Origin: Streptomyces chrestomyceticus JCM 4735
GTDB lineage: Bacteria > Actinomycetota > Actinomycetes > Streptomycetales > Streptomycetaceae
DNA: 64,000 nucleotides
Assembly: GCF_003865135.1 (NCBI RefSeq)
Contig: NZ_BHZC01000001.1
Span: 9,238,001-9,302,000 of the forward strand
Direction of reading: 5' to 3'
This document shows, one piece after another, positions 62,041-64,000 of the stretch. The notes under the pieces were generated by a model. That model did no database searches and was not told where the DNA came from. It worked only from the letters and a program-made list of their open reading frames with translations. Numbering within the stretch: the first letter of the stretch is position 1; each line of letters starts with the position of its first letter. The position numbers were made by a program, and so were the translations under genes.

Positions 62041-63438
62041 TCAGACCGCCGGAAGCCGTCGGGCATAGACCTTGCCGCCTCCGTCGAAGACCGCGGTGGT
62101 GCCCAGCCCGTCCACGGAGAGGCTATTCGGCGTCCAGGAGATGTCTGTGCCGCCTCCGGTCATGCTGATGCGTTCGATGTGGCCGGTCCGCAGTTCCCGT
62201 CGGAAGATGTCGACGGCCTGGTTGGTGTCGCCGGGGACCAGGTTGTCGGCGCCCGAGGCGAAGTACAGCCAGCGGCTGTCGGCCGTCACGGTGCCGCGGT
62301 ACGCGTCGTGGACCGTCTGGGTGCCTGGCAGGGGAGGGCCGGCTTTCGTGGTCGTCCCCTGTTGGAGGTCGCGGACGTAGAGCTCGACGTGCGAGCCGTC
62401 CACGTCGGGGCCGTTGGACTCGAAGGCCCTGAACAGGGCGTACCGTCCGCCGGGGCTCAGGGTCGCGTACGGGTGCGCGTCGCGCAGTGCCCCGTTGAGG
62501 TCGAGGGAGGCACCCTGGATGCGGCCGGTGCGCGCGTCGTACGTGAAGAACGGGAAGGTGTGGCGCGCGGGAGGGGGCTTGGAGACGGAGGCGGCGGGGA
62601 CCGGTGAAGTGCCTGGCTCCGTCGGCGGTGCGGTGTCTGCCTTGCGCGGTCGTACGGCAGGGGCCTGGCCGCGGGGGAGGAGGTTGGTGGCCTTGGAGCG
62701 GAAGCCGATGGTGGTGCCGTCCGCGCTGATCACCGGGTCGGCGGACGCCTGGTCGGCCGGGCGGCCGTCCGCGCCGGCCGTGACCAGCCGGGTGGTGCCC
62801 TGCCGGCGGTCGGTGACGTGGATGTCGCGCCGGTTCGCAGTGTACGCCACATACCGGCCGTCCCCGCTGATGGCCGGGCTCTCGGCGCTCCCGGCGGTGG
62901 TGACCAGCTCGGTGTGTCCGGTCCGGCGGTCCCGTACGAAGATCTTCCAGCCGCCGTCCGCAGGCTGCCCCGGCACGACGCCGGGTGCATCGGTGCTGAA
63001 CGCCACGTACCGGCCGTCGGCACTGATGGCCGCCTGACTCGTGGACCCGTCCACCTGCGATCCGTCGTCGGCGACGCTGACCCGCTCGGTGAGCCCGGTG
63101 AGCAGGTCCCGCACGAAGATGTCGTACAGGCGGTTGGTGTCGCCCGGCACCAGGTTGGACGCCATGGAGGTGAAGAGGGCGTACCGGCCGTCCGCGCTCA
63201 CCCCGCGGGCTTGCGACCAGTTGTCGGGCTGGGCGCCGCCGAGGCCGAGGTCCACGTGGACGATGTCGTCCCCCTGCGGGGCGGCCTGAGCCGGTGGGAC
63301 GAGCCCGGACAGCAGGGCGGCAGCCACGAACGCGCAGCTCCGGCGCGCTTGCCGCCGTCTTCTCGCGCCGCCAGACGTTCGCTTCACGAGCATCCGTCTT
63401 ACGTCCGGCCGTCCCGCATGCGTCCGTCTCACCTGCAT
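62041..63438 (-). CDS. Secreted PD40/TolB-like beta-propeller protein
   Basis: This 465-residue exported protein has an Arg-rich N-terminus, a signal peptide ending near PAQA-APQGDD (about 54) and six to eight PD40-type repeats such as SADGRYVAFSTD, SGDGRYVAYTAN, SPGGRYALFRAF and DNLVPGDTN with RD..TG turns. Such proteins are common in Streptomyces as WD40-like or TolB-like exported proteins with an unknown role. GGGGAGG four bases before ATG 63438 fixes the start. A Pro/Ala/Lys-rich insert occurs near the middle. It lies directly upstream of the permease gene. Confidence 0.88.
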   Translation of the reverse strand: MQVRRTHAGRPDVRRMLVKRTSGGARRRRQARRSCAFVAAALLSGLVPPAQAAPQGDDIVHVDLGLGGAQPDNWSQARGVSADGRYALFTSMASNLVPGDTNRLYDIFVRDLLTGLTERVSVADDGSQVDGSTSQAAISADGRYVAFSTDAPGVVPGQPADGGWKIFVRDRRTGHTELVTTAGSAESPAISGDGRYVAYTANRRDIHVTDRRQGTTRLVTAGADGRPADQASADPVISADGTTIGFRSKATNLLPRGQAPAVRPRKADTAPPTEPGTSPVPAASVSKPPPARHTFPFFTYDARTGRIQGASLDLNGALRDAHPYATLSPGGRYALFRAFESNGPDVDGSHVELYVRDLQQGTTTKAGPPLPGTQTVHDAYRGTVTADSRWLYFASGADNLVPGDTNQAVDIFRRELRTGHIERISMTGGGTDISWTPNSLSVDGLGTTAVFDGGGKVYARRLPAV

Positions 63439-63595
63439 CAGTCCTCCCCTGGGGTCGGGCCTGGCCGGGCAGGCGTCCCCCTGGGCCCCGCCCGGTCGGC
63501 CAGAGTGAGCCAACCGGCGGAAGGCCCGGCTGGTCAACGACACGGGTGGGGCGCGGGTGGAATCGCGCCAACGGCCCGAGGGGACCGACCGGCGG

Positions 63596-64000
63596 TCAGG
63601 CGGCGAGGTAGTCGTGGACCGGCTCGGCGGGGGCGAGGGTGAGGTCGGTCAGGATGTGGCTGGCGTCGACGACCTCGCGTACGGGCAGATCGGCCAGGGG
63701 CGCCATGACGTGCTCGAAGAGCTGGAGACGGGCCGGGCCGTGCCAGGCTTCCTTCACGGTGACGTCGGTGATCTGCATACGGACCAGGTCGCAGACGCGG
63801 GGCCGGAAGTCGTAGCCCGGGACCGTCTTGACGGCGAAGGTGGGCACGGTGATCTGGCTGCGGGCCTCCTCCGGGTCGAGCGGCTGCCACTTGTAGGCCA
63901 TGGTGGCGGTGGCGACGCGCTCGCTGCCGTAGTCGAGGGTTCCGACGAGGGCGCCGCGCTCGTGCCGCAGTGCGGGCTCGCCCGCGACCTTCGGGTAGGC
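63596..64000 (-). CDS. Acetoacetate-decarboxylase-family protein (5' end outside window)
   Basis: The last 134 residues of a longer protein are visible. The motif GTLDYGSERVATATMAYKWQPL is typical of acetoacetate decarboxylase (ADC) family proteins, with an upstream AYPK that corresponds to the segment bearing the Schiff-base lysine. The end is VVDASHILTDLTLAPAE. The real start lies beyond 64000. An internal ATG at 63901 would give only a 101-residue fragment without the active-site region. ADC-family proteins decarboxylate beta-keto acids or are broader lyases. The context to the right is unknown. Confidence 0.85.
   Translation of the reverse strand, partial: AYPKVAGEPALRHERGALVGTLDYGSERVATATMAYKWQPLDPEEARSQITVPTFAVKTVPGYDFRPRVCDLVRMQITDVTVKEAWHGPARLQLFEHVMAPLADLPVREVVDASHILTDLTLAPAEPVHDYLAA

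Overview
The window is high-GC actinobacterial DNA, most likely from a Streptomyces chromosome. Support comes from strong third-codon GC bias, frequent GTG and TTG starts, 4-base ATGA/GTGA overlaps between genes, type-2 LeuA-like and F420-type enzymes, secreted FG-GAP proteins, and a typical accessory mix of regulators, transporters and hydrolases. No rRNA, tRNA, CRISPR array or replication origin was seen.

Region 1 (1-14.3 kb) looks like a small-molecule biosynthetic locus. Eight minus-strand genes run leftward from 7810 and leave the window: an isopropylmalate-synthase-like enzyme, a MaoC dehydratase, an isopenicillin-N-synthase-like dioxygenase, a CitE-like lyase, an unassigned protein with an HxD motif, an alpha/beta hydrolase, an alpha-oxoamine-synthase-like PLP enzyme and an ornithine-cyclodeaminase-like protein. 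Seven of the eight genes (six of the seven junctions) are joined by start/stop overlaps, so they probably form one translationally coupled operon. Divergent from it, behind a clear sigma70-like promoter, are an efflux pump and a three-domain carboxylic acid reductase (CAR), followed by an LLM-class oxidoreductase. I infer a pathway that builds a branched or dicarboxylic acyl unit, couples it to an amino acid and makes an aldehyde. The product cannot be read from the sequence.

Region 2 (14.5-43 kb) is a patchwork: a Nudix remnant, a secreted pseudo-trypsin and a secreted endonuclease/phosphatase-like protein that both carry FG-GAP repeats, an HxlR regulator with a divergent MFS pump and operator, an epoxide hydrolase cut off from its AraC neighbour by an IS630-type element, a von Willebrand A protein, a methyltransferase with a divergent XRE-cupin regulator, a second CAR next to a CynX-like MFS and GntR pair, a VOC/TipA-type MerR pair, another MFS and AraC, a hydrolase, an aldo/keto reductase, small membrane and secreted proteins, and a decayed serine hydrolase.

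Region 3 (43.3-59.5 kb) is the most unusual part. A tightly packed plus-strand operon encodes a radical-SAM activase-like protein, a long coiled-coil protein, a tandem CbbX-type AAA+ ATPase, a zinc-ribbon WD40-like protein, a GrpE-like exchange factor and an Hsp70-like ATPase with a predicted membrane hairpin. A convergent pair encodes another coiled-coil protein and a reduced Hsp70/actin-fold protein. A further plus-strand pair encodes a CU044_2847 (trypsin-co-occurring) protein and a 1483-residue trypsin/P-loop NTPase/TPR fusion. I propose that these genes form a chaperone- and protease-based NTP-dependent system, possibly for conflict or stress response.

Region 4 (59.5-64 kb) holds a GNAT acetyltransferase, an APC amino-acid permease, a secreted beta-propeller protein and, at the right edge, the C-terminal part of an acetoacetate-decarboxylase-family gene.
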